Shown: piece by piece, positions 5,798-6,814 of the stretch | Position numbering within the stretch: the first letter of the stretch is position 1 | How the letters are laid out: every line of letters begins with the position of its first letter | Origin: CAZVCJ01 sp964625745 | GTDB lineage: Bacteria; Chloroflexota; Anaerolineae; VGOG01 | Assembly: GCA_964625745.1 (NCBI GenBank) | Contig: CAZVCJ010000205.1 | Span: 1-6,814, forward strand | Direction of reading: 5' to 3' | DNA length: 6,814 nucleotides | The notes under the pieces: generated by a model | Told to the model about the DNA's origin: nothing | Database searches by the model: none | The model's input: the letters and a program-made list of their open reading frames with translations, nothing else | Made by a program: the position numbers and the translations under genes

Positions 5798-5911
5798 TCA
5801 CGGCACAGGATCGTATCCTCCGGGATCAAAGGGGTGGCAGCGGCTGATGCGCTTTATGGCCATCCAGCTACCCTTCAGGAAGCCGCACTTCGTTTCAGGT
5901 AAAGTTTCCAT
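5798..5911 (-). pseudogene. yidD: C-terminal remnant of YidD (membrane protein insertion efficiency factor)
   Basis: Translating the minus strand to the TGA at 5798-5800 gives CGFLKGSWMAIKRISRC followed by HPFDPGGYDPVP, the highly conserved C-terminal half of YidD. YidD is a ~70-residue membrane-associated protein encoded between rnpA and yidC that assists YidC. The N-terminal membrane helix and the CRFxPxCSxY motif are absent. Clear resemblance starts near 5890 (Lys-Cys-Gly, where family members usually have Lys-Tyr-Gly). Upstream of that, METLPET does not look like YidD, and an in-frame TGA occurs at 5938-5936. An ATG at 5911 would give a 37-residue peptide, 5 nt after the previous stop, but it lacks half the protein. 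It lies 53 nt before the propeller lipoprotein, so the gene order is preserved although the gene is broken. Confidence 0.85.
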
Positions 5912-6058
5912 GTTGCTCAAGCCTTTGCGAGTTCTTCAATTTCTCGAATGAGCACAGGAAGATTGGGTCGAGTGAAGCCCATCTCCGGTGCGGGAATGCG
6001 GTTGTGCTTGATGTCAGGGGGCACATGTTCAATAGGCGGGTTGAACTCGTAAAGTTTC
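5899..6058. repeat. 10-bp direct repeat near both ends of the toxin-like remnant
   Basis: GTAAAGTTTC occurs at 5899-5908 and again at 6049-6058, exactly 150 bp apart. The first copy lies at the break where YidD similarity ends; the second lies where the antitoxin-like gene runs into the toxin-like remnant. A related sequence, GTAAATTTC, covers the start codon region of the antitoxin-like gene (6287-6295). It may be a scar of microhomology-driven rearrangement, or chance. Confidence 0.35.
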
Positions 6059-6060
6059 AA
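5917..6060 (-). pseudogene. Probable C-terminal remnant of a TumE-like (DUF6516-type) toxin partner
   Basis: After a possible TTG at 6060 this frame reads KLYEFNPPIEHVPPDIK, then HNRIPAPEMGFTRPNLP and VLIREIEELAKA before a TGA at 5917-5919. The proline-rich segment followed by an amphipathic LIREIEEL helix looks like the tail of a conserved small protein; from memory it resembles the C-terminus of some toxin partners (TumE family) encoded just downstream of antitoxins like the gene at 6029-6298. It overlaps the 3' end of that gene by 32 nt. A full-length partner would be about 100-120 residues, so at least half seems missing, with no Shine-Dalgarno at the TTG. The family assignment is tentative; that this is a conserved coding tail rather than random sequence is better supported by its composition. 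Confidence 0.4.
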
Positions 6061-6298
6061 CCAACTCACGTTGTTGAATTTGCTTCGTGTAGGCTTCTTT
6101 GCGCCGTAGCCATGTCTCGTAAATCCCCTTCCACCGGCTGAAATCGGCGCGGGTCTCATCGTAGGCATCATAGCGTGCCAACTCACCCGCCATAAGGGCA
6201 GCGTAAAAGTCTCCGCTGAGAATGCCGTACTTTTCCTCATAGAGGGTCAAGCGACGCTCAAGTAACTTCATCTCGATAATCAGTTCGTAAATTTCCAT
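6029..6298 (-). CDS. Small acidic helical protein, probable antitoxin of a TumE-like pair
   Basis: The 89-residue protein begins MEIYELIIEMKLLERRL and continues YEEKYGILSGDFYAALMAGEL (20-40), then ETRADFSRWKGIYETWLRRKEAY (48-70). It is predicted almost entirely helical and charged, with no catalytic motif. Short proteins of this pattern (LERRL, YEEKYG, a DFY segment, W-xx-IYE) are encoded immediately before small toxin-like proteins in many bacteria and are taken as antitoxins; the resemblance is from memory and moderate. The start is ATG 6298, with AGAGGT four nt upstream (6308-6303); an in-frame ATG at 6376 would add 26 unlikely residues. The C-terminal ETLRVQPAY is translated from DNA that in another frame encodes the toxin-like remnant, so the native end may have been replaced by a deletion junction. 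Confidence 0.6.
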   Translation of the reverse strand: MEIYELIIEMKLLERRLTLYEEKYGILSGDFYAALMAGELARYDAYDETRADFSRWKGIYETWLRRKEAYTKQIQQRELVETLRVQPAY

Positions 6299-6379
6299 TT
6301 TTACCTCTAATTTGCGCCAAGCCGTCTGACGGGTCGGCCAGACCATGGGTATTCTAGCCGTGCCCGCTGTGAACACACA

Positions 6380-6775
6380 CTACTCTTTGGAGTGCAACAT
6401 TGCCTCTGCAACTCGCGCGCGGCGTGGTCGGCGGGCGGGCGTTTGCGGATGCGCTTTCTCCTCCAAGACCTGTTGGCGTTGCTCCAGCCATTGCTTGAAC
6501 GAACGCTGGCTTTCACCAGAGGGTTTTCCTAATGCCAGGCCCTCAACGCTTACATCTTCATCAAGGTCAGGCCAATGGATGCCTTCCCCGTTACCAATCA
6601 GACGCCACTTGTTTCGCTCCTCTGACGTGCCATGCAAAAGGCGCGGATACCATGCCAGAGGAACAGAAATCGTGCGTCCGTCGGTCAGGTCAACAATGAG
6701 CGCGTCTTCGGTAACAGTGATTCCTTGCGCAACAGCTATTTGTGTTTCAATCACTAAAGGTAACTGCTCAGGCAT
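6380..6775 (-). CDS. DUF2442 domain-containing protein
   Basis: The 131-residue product carries a DUF2442-type core at about residues 18-96: VTEDALIVDLTDGRTISVPL (21-40), AWYPRLL (41-47), KWRLIGNGEGIHWPDLDEDV (56-75), SVEGL (76-80) and a KPSGESQRSFKQWLE helix (84-98). A basic tail rich in Arg and Pro follows. Proteins of this family are small, often encoded beside DUF4160 genes, and are suspected toxin-antitoxin components or adaptors; biochemical function is not established. ATG 6775 is the only ATG start visible, but no clear Shine-Dalgarno precedes it, and the frame stays open to the window edge, so an earlier start outside cannot be excluded. The tail after residue 100 is longer than usual. 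It lies 81 nt upstream of the antitoxin-like gene, same strand. Confidence 0.8.
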   Translation of the reverse strand: MPEQLPLVIETQIAVAQGITVTEDALIVDLTDGRTISVPLAWYPRLLHGTSEERNKWRLIGNGEGIHWPDLDEDVSVEGLALGKPSGESQRSFKQWLEQRQQVLEEKAHPQTPARRPRRARVAEAMLHSKE

Positions 6776-6814
6776 AGAGTTACTATGCCAGGTTGCGTCC
6801 GTTTTCTTATGGAA

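Noticed and set aside
5917..6240. A 107-aa reading frame beginning MRKSTAF.
   Set aside because: Its first ~60 residues overlap the antitoxin-like gene in another frame and have no protein-like pattern; only the last ~46 residues look genuine and are reported as a remnant.

Overview
This 6.8-kb, fairly GC-rich window looks like bacterial chromosome, most probably Chloroflexota (an Anaerolineae-like lineage). The reasons are a short YidC without a periplasmic domain, a Jag/KhpB protein, the style of ParA/ParB, and dispersed 'CCCTCACCCC / CCCTCTCCC' palindromic repeats between genes. The phylum call is inference from general resemblance; no search was run.

Left part (1-1412). A dispersed palindromic repeat (about 8-134) abuts the 3' end of a MerR-family gene on the minus strand that has kept only its DNA-binding domain (146-400). 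The MerR promoter has the 19-bp spacer typical of MerR-controlled promoters. Back to back with it is a near-consensus sigma70 promoter (17-bp spacer) driving a plus-strand type II toxin-antitoxin operon. This encodes a Phd/YefM-type antitoxin (568-894) and a VapC-like PIN-domain toxin (872-1312), overlapping by 23 nt. A 100-nt convergent gap follows.

Central part (1413-5744, all minus strand). In order of transcription: a TTG-started eight-bladed PQQ-like beta-propeller lipoprotein, yidC, jag, a 158-nt gap with a decayed dispersed repeat, parA and parB. This is the classic oriC-side membrane-insertion and chromosome-partition cluster. It is unusual in having a BamB-like propeller lipoprotein between the yidD position and yidC. 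The lipoprotein stop codon lies inside the yidC Shine-Dalgarno, and jag starts 3 nt after the yidC stop, so these three genes look translationally coupled.

Right part (5745-6814, minus strand). The last ~30 codons of yidD survive at 5798 to about 5890, too short for ordinary ORF calling. The rest of yidD, and the rnpA/rpmH genes expected upstream, are replaced by accessory small genes: a DUF2442-type protein (6380-6775), an 89-aa acidic helical protein resembling antitoxins of TumE-like pairs (6029-6298), and a short tail that may be the remnant of its toxin partner (5917-6060). A 10-bp direct repeat lies at or near both ends of that remnant. The simplest reading is that the ancestral rpmH-rnpA-yidD-yidC-jag operon was broken inside yidD by arrival or rearrangement of a toxin-antitoxin-like cassette, leaving the essential yidC separated from its ancestral promoter.

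No tRNA, rRNA, CRISPR array, transposase, parS site or convincing rho-independent terminator was seen.
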